Origin: Megaustenia siamemsis
Taxonomy: Eukaryota > Mollusca > Gastropoda > Stylommatophora > Ariophantidae
Assembly (NCBI GenBank): GCA_032433765.1
Contig: JAVIAB010000008.1
Location: 40,853,736-40,917,735 of the forward strand
DNA: 64,000 nt
Reading direction: 5' to 3'
Shown here: positions 23,796 to 34,334 of the stretch, piece by piece
Layout: the number at the start of each line of letters is the position of its first letter
Numbering within the stretch: position 1 is the stretch's first letter
The notes under the pieces: model-generated
Told to the model about the DNA's origin: nothing
What the model saw: only the letters and a program-made list of their open reading frames with translations
The model's database searches: none
Position numbers and translations under genes: made by a program

Positions 23796-24835
23796 TAAGG
23801 ATGGAAAAAAAGAGTAAGAAAAAATATAAGAAGAGTAGAAGGGCTATTTATAACTGAATTTGCACTTTTATTCCATCATACACACATACACACATACACA
23901 CACACATATTTTTTTTTTTTTCAGTTTCAGCTTTGCTACAATACCCCAAACGTTGATTTTCGTTAACTTGCAAAACGCGTCACAAATGTCTGTAATGTTA
24001 ACAAGGCTAATGGACCGAGTGCATGTTCTATCCAGAATGACACTTATTGATGGAAAGCGCTTGTTTAAAATTCTGAAGAAAAAAAAATTGAAATGCGAAC
24101 ATCCACGAAAAAGAAAGGAGAGTATTAATGGGGAAACAACGATTTCTTTGATTAGAAAGAAAAAGAAGTGAAATATGCAGGGAGAATTGGAAGTGAATAA
24201 GGATAATGGAGTGAGTCGATTTGCCGGCAGAACCAGATCGATACCTACCAAATTAGTACTCTTCGGAGAACGTATTGATTAAAAAGAAAATGAATATCAC
24301 TGGAAGAAAGTAAATGTTTATTATTGATGAGACAATGTGTACTTTTGTAGCGATTCTCGATACCGAATTCATTACTCGGCACGTTTTTTAAATTTTTTTG
24401 TATTTTGTCGAGTCAACGGAGAGTGTGTGTTTCCTGCTTCAACAGTTCTCAAAGTGAGATGAAGGGACGTCATCCAGAACCGAATGAGTATCATTGTAGG
24501 CGCTAAACAGTTGCTAAGAAATAAATATCCGCCGTCGTCCTGTAGACGACTGCCTTCAGCTTATTAAAAGTAAATACAATCATAATAGTCACAATAAGTG
24601 AGCAATTATTTTTGTTTACTTTTAAATCAGATCACGTGCTGCACAGCTGCTTATTTTAATGAAAAAGTGACATTTTAATTCTAACCCTACTACATTTATT
24701 GGTGATGATGATGAACTAATAAGGGGTTAAGGCAAAGAAATGCAAATGAATGCATAAAAATACGAAGCTGCAGTAAAGCTGAATGTAAGGAAAAATTTAA
24801 AAAAAATAGAAACATATCCGTGTGTGTGTTTTTTT
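23796..24835. other. No gene recognised
   Basis: Contains (CA)n and a T-run at about 23,878-23,921. One open frame of about 100 residues (23,860-24,171) is low in complexity and starts in the CA repeat; I do not accept it as a gene. Confidence 0.5.
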
Positions 24836-24843
24836 GTTTGTTC

Positions 24844-24873
24844 CTGCTGAAGGCCTGCTGGGCCGAAACGTCG
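24844..24873 (+). other. Hammerhead-ribozyme-like / retroelement terminal motif
   Basis: CTGCTGAAGGCCTGCTGGGC followed by CGAAACGTCG. The pattern of a CTGA box, a short GC stem-loop and CGAAAC-GTC resembles minimal hammerhead cores found in Penelope-like elements, but the conserved adenosine after CUGANG is replaced by G and the first box is shortened. No Penelope coding sequence is nearby. Tentative. Confidence 0.25.
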
Positions 24874-25887
24874 TTTAATCTGTGTCGTCTACTTATCGCG
24901 TAAAGCTTCTAACATACCATTTTTCTATTTTTTAATTTTTCCTGATGATGAACTAAACTTGCTAGATCTTGTTCATTTCTTAAACCTGATAGTTTGTGTG
25001 AGCGGTTCAAATCTGTAATTGAAGACAACATACTTGTAATCAACTTTAATATCCCAAAGAAGAATCATGTAGAGGTTATATTTCTTATATGAGCAGGACA
25101 TCTAAAGTATCGGTACGTCTTTCTTTCTGGAAAACTGATTTTGGTTGGTTGGTTGGTTGGTTGCGTTCGCCCGATGACTAAAGTATTCTAGAGTATCGTG
25201 GTAGACTAGAATATTCCTCTTCATTATCCGCCCTTACAAGGACGTAGTTGACGTGTCTGCTTTGTGTTGTGGTTTGCAGTATAACTGTTATATTTGCGCC
25301 TTTTGGCCCAACACATCCGACTTCAGCACGACATTTTTGAGTACCGGGTTGTCTTCCCTCTTCGATCCCTGCACGCTTGGCCAGACTTAACTGATTTTGA
25401 AAAATATGTTTTCAAGGGATGCAACGTTCGTTATAAAACTGATATTATGTGACGAGTACAGTACAGTAGTAGGAAAATTACAATAAGGATTTGCTTCTTT
25501 ACTATAAAGAAAAAAAAAATACAACACACAATATAACTAATGTGTCGGCTAAAGGTCTTCTACTGGGAACAAAACAACATTATGTCTTTGTTTAATGCCG
25601 TATATTTTTATTGTAACTAGTCCTTTTACTTTCGTTTACATGCCTTCCCGTCAGCTTTACAGCAGCTCTGTATACTTTCATGTGTAGCACACAAGTAAAA
25701 CATTCTTTGTTTCTTCATTGCCACTAAAAATGCCTGATAACGAGCACATGGTGGACTTTCAGTGAATGCTTCGAATGGTACAGTCCCGATGTCTCGGTTA
25801 TGATTGGTTGACATATAACAATCACAAACAAAGCAAACTAAAATATGGGAGGCAAATAATAATAAATGAATATTATTATAGAGGGAA
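24874..25887. other. No gene recognised
   Basis: Unique AT-rich sequence with a short (GGTT)n run at about 25,142-25,163. No supported coding region. Confidence 0.5.
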
Positions 25888-26090
25888 ACATCCGAGGCGA
25901 TAATCAGTGAATCAATTCAGAGGAAGAGGTATGTTTACAAACATCCGAGGCGATAATCAGTGAATCATTTCAGAGGAAGAGGTATGTTTACAAACATCCG
26001 AGGCGATAATCAGTGAATCAATTCAGAGGAAGAGGTATGTTTACAAACATCCGAGGCGATGTAAACATACCTCTTCCTCTGAATTGATTC
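25888..26090. repeat. 53-bp tandem repeat ending in an inverted copy
   Basis: Three full units start at 25,888, 25,941 and 25,994 and a partial one at 26,047 (ACATCCGAGGCGATAATCAG start). The partial unit breaks after GCGAT and is followed at 26,061-26,090 by the reverse complement of the unit's second half (GTAAACATACCTCTTCCTCT...), so the array can form a hairpin. Confidence 0.9.
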
Positions 26091-26239
26091 AAACTAAAAT
26101 ATGTTTTCTTCTGACCATACGGTCCTGGTTGGGAAAATGTTGCAGTGTTGGGAGAAGGTGGTAGACAATTCGTAGAAATGAAAGAAAGAGCTGGTTGGCT
26201 GGTCAAGGGTGCACGTGGTGTGGGGGGAGGGGGCGTGTT

Positions 26240-26275
26240 TAAATACTCTCAATTGTTTTATTGTGGGGGGGGGGA
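26240..26275. repeat. G-rich stretch
   Basis: A run of G tracts (including about 10 consecutive G near 26,264-26,273). Nothing else recognised between 26,091 and 26,450. Confidence 0.5.
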
Positions 26276-26449
26276 ACCGTAGGAGAGCAATGGTCAGAAA
26301 GTTGTCAGGGCTCATTAGGACTGATAGTGGCTCTATGCTGCACTGTACTAATCATGTCATTGGATCGTGAGAAGTATAAGGAGACTTGGCTATGTTGCAG
26401 TATATAGAGTGGGGTATCATAGATCGTAAATGGTAGATCGGGTGACAGC

Positions 26450-26801
26450 TTAAGTTGTGATAGCTTAAGTTGTGATAGCTTAAGTTGTGATAGCTTAAGT
26501 TGTGATAGCTTAAGTTGTGATAGCTTAAGTTGTAATAGCTTAAGTTGTAATAGCTTAAGTTGTGATAGCTTAAGTTGTAATAGCTTAAGTTGTAATAGCT
26601 TAAGTTGTGATAGCTTAAGTTGTGATAGCTTAAGTTGTAATAGCTTAAGTTGTGATAGCTTAAGTTGTAATAGCTTAAGTTGTGATAGCTTAAGTTGTAA
26701 TAGCTTAAGTTGTGATAGCTTAAGTTGTGATAGCTTAAGTTGTAATAGCTTAAGTTGTGATAGCTCAAGTTGTAATAGCTTAAGTTGTAGTAGCTTAAGT
26801 T
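26450..26801. repeat. 15-bp tandem array (about 23 copies)
   Basis: The unit TAGCTTAAGTTGTGA alternates with a TAGCTTAAGTTGTAA variant. The minus-strand frame (NLSYY/NLSYH repeats) is a by-product. It ends directly at the (GAA)n tail of the family D LINE. Confidence 0.95.
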
Positions 26802-28338
26802 GTTTCTTCTTCTTCTACCTTTTAGCTCCCAGTGGAGCATAGGTCTTCAACAAACACTTTCCAAGTCGTTCTGCTTTTTTCAATTCTTTTAAGATCATTC
26901 CATGTCTTCCCCATCATCTTCATCTCTGCTTCGATCTGTCTTCTCCAAGAATTCCTTGGTCTTCCTCTTTGTCTTTTCCCCTGGGGATTCCAAAAAAGGG
27001 CCTGTTGTGTAATACTCTCAGTTGGCTTCCGTAGTGTGTGTCCTATCCATCGCCATCGTCTTCGTTGTATCTCTTTATCCACTGTTATTTGACCGGTACA
27101 TTTCCATAATTCCACGTTAGTGACTTTGTCCTGCCATTTCCATCCCTTTATTCTGCGCAAGCATCCATTAATGAAAGTCTGTACCTTCGTGATTGTCAAT
27201 TTTGTTATTCTCCATGTTTCACAGCCATATAATAGGACCGACTTAACATTTGAGTTGAAAATTTTTATTTTTGTATTTAACCTAATTTCTTTGGATTTCC
27301 ATATGTTTCCCAGTGCAATGAAAGCTCCTCTTGCTTTTGATATCCTTATATTGGTATCATTTTCTGTTCCTCCCTCTTTATCTATATTACTGCCCAGATA
27401 TATATAAGATTGTACGTCTAGTAGAGGTATTTCTCCTAGTTTTATTTGGTTATTGCCAACTGCATTAATTCTCATAATGTTGGTCTTATCTCTATTAATC
27501 TTTAGTCCTAGCTGTTGTGATCTCTCATCTAATATGCTCATTTTATCCTGCATCTGTTGATGGCTGTGTGATAGGAGAGCTATGTCATCAGCAAAGTCTA
27601 AATCATCAAGTTGTTTGGTCAGTGACCACTGGATCCCATTTCTGTTGTCTTGAGTTATTTTCATAATCCAATCTATGGCCAGTAGAAAGAGAAATGGAGA
27701 CAGAAGGCATCCTTGCCCCACTCCTGTTCTTATTTCAAATACTTCTGTAAGCTGCCCTTCATGCACCACACTACATTTTGTTCCTTCATACATTGTTTTT
27801 ATCAGGTTAATAAACTTTATGGGGATTCCGTAATGACTCAGCAACCTCCAAAGCACTCCCCTGTCTAAACCATCAAATGTCCTTTCGTAATCTATGAATC
27901 CAATATACAGTGGGGATTTTAGTTCTAAACTTTGTTCAACTATTATACGTAGGGTAGTTATTTGATCAGCACATGATCCGTTCTTCCCAAAACCTGCCCG
28001 TTCATCTCTCAAGTGTCTCTCTACAGCCTCTTTTAGTCTCTCCAGAATGATTCTGCCCAACACTTTTCCCGGCACTGATAGCAGCACAATTCCCCTATAA
28101 TTTGTGCACTCCTGTAAACCTCCCCCCCCCCGGTAGTTTGATCATACAACCTTCTCTCCAGTCTTTAGGCATCCCCTCCCTCTCCCAAATTTTATCCAAT
28201 AGATCCTGTAACATCCCGGCAGAGGTGTTAATATCTGCTTTGATGGCTTCCGAAGGAATTTCATCTGGTCCTGTGGCCCTACCATCCCCTAATAGTTTGA
28301 TGGCTTTCATTATTTCTTCTTTGCTTGGTAGGTAGGTA
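26802..28338 (-). mobile_element. LINE, family D (RTE-like), 5'-truncated, A-to-G hypermutated
   Basis: The minus strand encodes the RT from about the SKEEIMKAIKLL segment to the C-terminal FVEDLCSTGS. The palm motif DLDFADDIALLSHSHQQM is intact near 27,550-27,600; LLYGCETWRITKL and the tail RQRGRPRNSWRRQIEAEMKM follow. The frame is broken at a 10-C run (28,122-28,131). Compared with the copy at 56,709-58,240, the segment from about 27,700 to 28,335 has about 45 positions with C instead of T on the plus strand (G instead of A on the LINE sense strand) against one or two in the reverse direction; the 3' part shows no such bias. Conserved RT words in the other copy (GFRKNRS, YEKAFDSLDR) read GFGKNGS and YERTFDGLDR here, so this copy is the derived one. 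The 3' end is (GAA)n. Confidence 0.85.
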
Positions 28339-29324
28339 AAGTTTATGAGAGAGGTTGTTTTTTTTTTAGATAAAAGGTTAAAAAGGTGAGATAGCGCATT
28401 GTTTGGGCAATTTTTACACATAGGTCAAATAGGATTCGACCTCGCGGATTTTTATTGACCCAAGATAACCGCACAAAGACTAAGTGAAGAGCTTATACAA
28501 ATTAAACAAAGGTACTTAATCTCATGCGCACAAGTTAGGAGCAGTTAGAGGCCAGAGCAGAAGTAAGTAGAGAAGTTAGAGTACAGGTAGAGTAGACAAT
28601 TAGAATCAGAGAGGATGTAGAGAAACAAGTATAATTAGAAACTTAGAGAACAGTCCAACATAGATAAGCTAAAGACAGTAATGACAATTTAGTAGTAAGG
28701 TGTTTCAAAGTGAGATTCAGAAGTTTTGTGCTCCAGAGATGAATAGTAAATAGATAAAATATAAGAAGTGTAACGCAAGACAGTTGTGAATGTAGAATAA
28801 GATTGCAATTATCACAGGCTATAAGTGCTTAAAATAGAGCTCCATCAAGACCGGCGTTTGTCTAGAGAGTTAATCTCAATAAAGAAAAGTATTTATAATG
28901 TACGTACCCCACGATTCGTAATGTGCCTAAGCAAATCAAAGGTTAATAAATTTGAATACAAATGATTCATCGTCTGTGATTGCTGATTACGTTAAGACAT
29001 TGTTTTAAAACGTTGTGCTGTTTTATATGTGTGATCTGTGTCTGATCAAAACAGGTAGAAGCAGTCATATGAAGAGATATCAATAAGAAGTAGACTATAC
29101 AACCCTGGTAAATCATACATTAATTTGGTGTTGTGAATAGAACAGGGCACAGCGGCGGACATTCAGATGAGGCAGCGGAGACCATGAATCTTCTAACATT
29201 TTATTACAATACATAACACAATCATATTCCAGCTCAATGAATTAAATATCAGTATACAACCAGCCACATGATTTTCCCTGTTGTAGACGTGACATAGCTC
29301 AAACAATTCGAGCCATTACTAATA
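28339..29324. other. No gene recognised
   Basis: About 1 kb of AT-rich apparently unique sequence. GGATTCGACCTCGCG near 28,431-28,445 is B-box-like, but no SINE structure could be supported around it. Confidence 0.5.
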
Positions 29325-29700
29325 CATGCATTGTTAAAACATCCAAACATTTCTATAGCAGCTATACAACAAATGATAAATAGCATTTTCATACCAACAT
29401 TTTACTATGAAAGTCAAACATGGACCTTTTTTCTAAATCGCATTTAAGAAAGATCAGTACATGTGAGATGCAATGCTTGAAAAAAGTAACAAACAACACA
29501 AGAAGAGATAGAATACCAAATGAAACCATAAGAAAAATGGTAGGAATAAAACCCTGCCAAAAATGTATAGAACAACAACAACTTAAATGGTTGGGCCACC
29601 TGGTCAGAATGAATTCTCACCAATCACCATCCAGGGCGTTCTTCTCGAGAATGCCTGGGGAAACACCAAGAGGAAGACGGTCGGTCTCGTGTCCTGACCT
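29325..29700 (+). mobile_element. LINE fragment, family C
   Basis: Plus-strand reading gives KHPNISIAAIQQMINSIFIP-like sequence, then KSHLRKISTCEMQCLKKVTN, RRDRIPNETIRKMVG and KWLGHLVRMNSHQ, matching the copies at 9,306 and 13,198. It stops after the RGRR-type segment near 29,680; no 3' tail. Confidence 0.75.
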
Positions 29701-30829
29701 CCACAAATGTCAAATTCAAGGTCAGCTTTAGTTTAGCATGAGACTGACTGCACCATTCTGTTAATATACAATGGACCGCGAACACTTCGCAAACACGAAC
29801 AAGTAGAGATGGGGGGAAAAAAGGAATCCTCTCATTCAGGATATAATAAAGTTCTCTATCTGGGAGGTATATGAGGCAAATTAAAGAAAACTGTAGGGAG
29901 CATGCGCCGTGACCCATCTTATTTCTATCAGAAGGACCTTCAGAACTGACACCTGGGATGTACGTGCCCTGAACGAGCAAAAGTACTTGGAGAAGACAGG
30001 TGGAAATGGAATGACAGCGATGGGAAATACTTGCAACGATCATAAGCAGTGCTTTCTTTTCTGTCGGCACGCAACAGTACGCAGTGCCGGCACATTTTTT
30101 AATATTAAAATTCCAATCTAGAGACAGAAACATATATTTTATGGTTTTCGTGAATATCTTCAAGAAAATTAATTCTCAGACATGCTATCTATCTATCTAT
30201 TGTCCTTTCGAGCCGAAGACGGCACATAGGGCAGAACCACAAACTCAAAAACAGAAACCTAGCGTGCCAAAATGGCACATATTGCAGAGATCACTGCTTC
30301 TAAAATCTATGGCTCTGTTTCCATAACAATAGTTTTTACAATGACAGCTTGTCAAGACATCGATCAACCTCCTTAGTCGCCTCTTACGACATGCTTGGAA
30401 GGTCACAGTGTCACTATTCTTTACTCATAATGAGAGCCCGGTAACACACAGGACATGCTACTTCCTCTAAAGCACACTTTGGACACAATTGTAGTATCTT
30501 CCAGTGAGTGTCAAGGAGGTTCCTCTCATGTGAACCTTATATTAACTTCATCTACGTCATCTCTGCTTGTACGAACAACTTCTGCGCTGATGTTCATCAG
30601 GATAGTTGGGTCCTCCTCTCACTAAATTCATTCCTAGCAAATATGTGGAATCATGGCTACTCGAGGTCGTCATTCTGCAGTTGATGCTAGAAGCAAGAAG
30701 CAACCTAGAGACGACAAGAGTATATAAGAGATGTTAAAAGTATAGAAGTAGATGTAATAGCATAGTCAGGGTGAGAGACCGTTTATTTCCAGAAAAAAAA
30801 CACTGATCATAAGAGAAGGAACTAAACAA
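29701..30829. other. No gene recognised; contains a possible SINE-type motif
   Basis: Includes a (CTAT)n run near 30,187-30,200 and, at 30,371-30,391, CTTAGTCGCCTCTTACGACA, whose reverse complement resembles a conserved core I associate with some metazoan SINEs. No head or tail was identified, so no element is called. Confidence 0.4.
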
Positions 30830-30905
30830 TGCGACATGAAAAGTATTGTTTGTTAAAGACATATGCTCCACAGAATGTTGCAAAATAATAGAAGAAGAGT
30901 ATACT
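30830..30905 (+). mobile_element. LINE 3'-end stub (family D-like)
   Basis: Sequence ATATGCTCCACAGAATGTTG preceded by TTTGTTAAAGAC matches the FVEDLCST coding end of family D and is followed by an AGAAGAAGAG tail. Very short. Confidence 0.45.
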
Positions 30906-31898
30906 AGATGATGCTCTCTCGTAATAACAATTTGGAATATAGCGTCGAGCCCCTTTCAAGACCAAAATCTATTTGAAAAGATAAGAACACCACTTTTCGC
31001 TCTAAAATCAGGCTGATGCGCACCCTTTTTTACGTTACTTGTTTTCTATTCGCTTGCGAAACACTGACCCTTTCAGCAGAGCTACAGAAGAAAATACAAG
31101 CTGTGGAGATGAAATGTTATGGAAAGTTTTGGGGCATCTTTTGCTTCGTAAAGGTCGTTGCGTAAAAACAAAACACATCTTACAGGATTGTCCCAGCACA
31201 CAGACCTGAGGAGGTCACTGTGACCCACGCCCAAAAACCTGAAGGAGAAACTCTACAGTCACCTGAATCACTGAAACAGACAGCGACCTTTATAAGTCCG
31301 GAATCCTTGCCTGAGTGTGCTCTGATGGCAGAAGAAGAAGTAGAAGAGGAGGAAGTAGAGGAAAAGAGGAGGAAGTAGAAGAAAAAGAAGAAGAAGAGGA
31401 AGTAGAAGAAAAGAGGAGAAGCAGAATAAGAGGAAGAAATTTCACAAATGAAATAGTTTGCCAGAGAATACAACAAGTAATCAGAGTATATGAGAACATC
31501 TTGATTATTGTGAGAACTCAAAATTAAATGTTTTGACCCTAATTCCCAATCGTCTGGCCTGACTAAGACCACATTCTGCAATAAACTGTGAAAGGAGGGA
31601 GAAGGAGATATAAGGAGAAAAAATGATGGGGATAAAATTAAAGAATGTCTCAGTCTTCCAGAATCCCAAAAGAATGACTGAAGATACGTAGAAGCCTGTC
31701 AATGGTACTTCAATGACACCCAGGATGGGATGAAGAAGAGGAATGACAATTTGTAGGAACGAGCTATTCGTGTAAACAAGCAGAATGCCACCACTATCGC
31801 TGGAGAGTTGGGTGTATGAACTCCACTTCTATTGGGCAACATTAATAGGGGAGTGGCCTAATGCCAATCAGGATGTTGCCCCTTCCCTGGCTACTCCT
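30906..31898. other. No gene recognised; purine-rich tract
   Basis: A GA-rich tract lies at about 31,328-31,440 (plus-strand purine-rich, with GAAGAAG and GAGGAGG words). Open frames through it are low complexity. Otherwise unique. Confidence 0.5.
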
Positions 31899-31988
31899 TC
31901 AACTTGAGTGACTGGATAACGTTTTGAGTGACTGGATAACGTTTTGAGTGACTGGATAACGTTTTGAGTGACTGGATAACGTTTTCAA
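31899..31988. repeat. 21-bp tandem repeat, 4 copies
   Basis: TTGAGTGACTGGATAACGTT units, nearly identical, at about 31,903-31,986. Confidence 0.9.
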
Positions 31989-32429
31989 ACCCTGATATTC
32001 GACATGGACTGCGTCCTCTACCCCACCCCCTCCCCTCCTTTCCCTGTCCCCCTCGAAAAAAAAAAAATTCGCAAATTCGCTCCCATAGGATGGGTAGAAG
32101 CTTGCAACCAAAATAGAAATGGCTGTATTTAAACATGGGGGGTATCTAGAATAGGATCCTCTCAAACTGTCAAAATATTGCACGTCTGCTTCAAACAATT
32201 TTAGGCGAATGAGAGAATATGCGCGACTTAAAAGGATAAACAAACAAATCAGGCGCACACGTAATTGGCTATTGCTTCATGTCAACTCATACATCATTTA
32301 TAACAAGAGCGTATCACAAACTAAAAACAGAACAACTTGCCGGTGGTCCCGACGCATCCACCTGACCTAGCCAACCCCCTCCCCACCTCCCCCGTGACTC
32401 CGCTTTGTTGCATAGCTTGGAACTGAAGC

Positions 32430-33470
32430 TGGAATTATGTCGCTACGTCACCTCCGATGATATCATGTTGGGATATCAGGTCGTTACGTCACCTTCGATG
32501 ATATCAAGTCGGGATAGCAGGTCGCTACGTCACCTTCGATGATATCAAGTCGGGATAGCAGGTCGCTACGTCACCTCCGATGATATCATGTTGGGATATC
32601 AGGTCGTTACGTCACCTTCGATGATATCAAGTCGGGATAGCAGGTCGCTACGTCACCTCCGATGATATCATGTTGGGATATCAGGTCGTTACGTCACCTT
32701 CGATGATATCAAGTCGGGATTGCAGGTCGCTACGTCACCTTCGATGATATCATGTTGGAATAGAAGGTCGCTACGTCACCTTCCATGATATCATGTTGGG
32801 ATAGCAGGTCGCTACGTCACCTTCGATGATATCATGTTGGGATAGCAGGTCGCTACGTCACCTTCGATGATATCATGTTGGGATATCAGGTCGCTACGTC
32901 ACCTTCGATGATATTATGTTGAGATAGAAGGTCGATACGTCACCTCTGATGATATCATGTTGGGATATCAGGTCGCTATGTCACCTCCGATGATATCATG
33001 TTGGGATATCAAGTCGCTACGTCACCTCCGATGATATCATGTTGGGATATCAGGTCGCTACGTCACCTCCGATGATATCATGTTGGGATATCATGTCGTT
33101 ACGTCACCTTCGATGATATCATGTTGGGATATCAGGTCACTACGTCACCTTCGATGATATCATGTTGGGATATCAGGTCACTACGTCACCTTCGATGATA
33201 TCATGTTGGGATAGCAGGTCGCTACGTCACCTTCGATGATATCATGTTGGGATAGCAGGTCGCTACGTCACCTTCGATGATATCATGTTGGGATAGCAGG
33301 TCGCTACGTCACCTTCGATGATATCATGTTGGGATAGCAGGTCGCTACGTCACCTTCGATGATATCATGTTGGGATAGCAGGTCGCTACGTCACCTTCGA
33401 TGATATCATGTTGGGATAGCAGGTCGCTACGTCACCTTCGATGATATCATGTTGGGATAGCAGACCGCTT
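32430..33470. repeat. 41-bp tandem array (about 25 copies)
   Basis: The unit contains GGTCGCTACGTCACCTTCGA followed by TGATATCATGTTGGGATAGCA. Variants include TATCAAGTCGGGAT and CCTCCGATG types, clustered towards the left end; right-hand units are almost identical. Each unit carries TACGTCA (reverse TGACGTA) and a GATATC palindrome. Confidence 0.95.
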
Positions 33471-34020
33471 TTGACTACCTTGTGGAAAAATACTTCCACG
33501 GTGTCTTTGAGGGATGGAAGAGAGACTGGGATTGTTATGTGGCTTCCCAGTGGGACAACTTCGAAGGTGATAGCTAACAAATTTAACTAGAGCAAGCCTG
33601 TAATCTTTTCTAAGTATTGTCCGGGAACTTTCTGATAACCCTAAGCCCCTCTTTCCTGAGCTCTGTGGCCCAACGGGAAATTTCCTGTCACCTTCACCAC
33701 AAAACCCCGTAACAATGACGTCATTCCTCGACCTTTCCCTGAGCGTGAACATCTAGTTACCTCTGAGTGCTGCCCACGATTCTGGCGCAGGAAGTCAGCT
33801 ATGAGTCGCTGAACACTTTCTGCCCTACGAGTATCTCGCCCAAATTGTTTACAATAAAAGTCACTAAAACTGCAAGACAAACCACTGATCCATAAACATT
33901 AAATTAGGAAAGCTTGCACATAAAAGGGATCTCTGGAAGCTTTAAAATAAAGGAATAAAACTGGATACCTTGTGCTTGCAATGTAACCTCTTGGGAGGGG
34001 GAGGGGGGGGGACACACAAC
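33471..34020. other. No gene recognised
   Basis: Unique sequence between arrays. Minus-strand open frames of 60-100 residues exist but start in or next to the 41-bp array and show no domain. Confidence 0.5.
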
Positions 34021-34195
34021 AGTCTTAGCGACTTGTCAACTTAGCGACTTTTTCAACTTAGCGACTTGTCAACTTAGCGACTTTTTCAACTTAGCGACTT
34101 GTCAACTTAGCGACTTTTTCAACTTAGCGACTTGTCAACTTAGCGACTTTTTCAACTTAGCGACTTGTCAACTTAGCGACTTGTCAACTTATCGG
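34021..34195. repeat. Short alternating tandem repeat (CAACTTAGCGACTT)
   Basis: Units TCAACTTAGCGACTTG and TCAACTTAGCGACTTTT alternate, giving a two-unit higher-order period of about 33 bp. Confidence 0.9.
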
Positions 34196-34334
34196 CAATA
34201 TTTCTGAGGTAAATGAATGTTTCAGTTATTTTTACATTTAGTGATATTTCACACAAATAAATGTCATTGTCGATAGATTTAAACTGATTAAAATTAAATC
34301 CAGAAATGAGCACGAGCAAAATAGTTCACTTTGT

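Noticed and set aside
23860..24171. 103-residue plus-strand open frame
   Set aside because: Starts in a (CA)n/T-run region, low complexity, no recognisable domain.
26832..28335. Plus-strand open frames opposite the family D LINE (also at 56,739-58,556)
   Set aside because: Antisense shadows of the reverse transcriptase; same frames occur in both copies because the LINE is the same.
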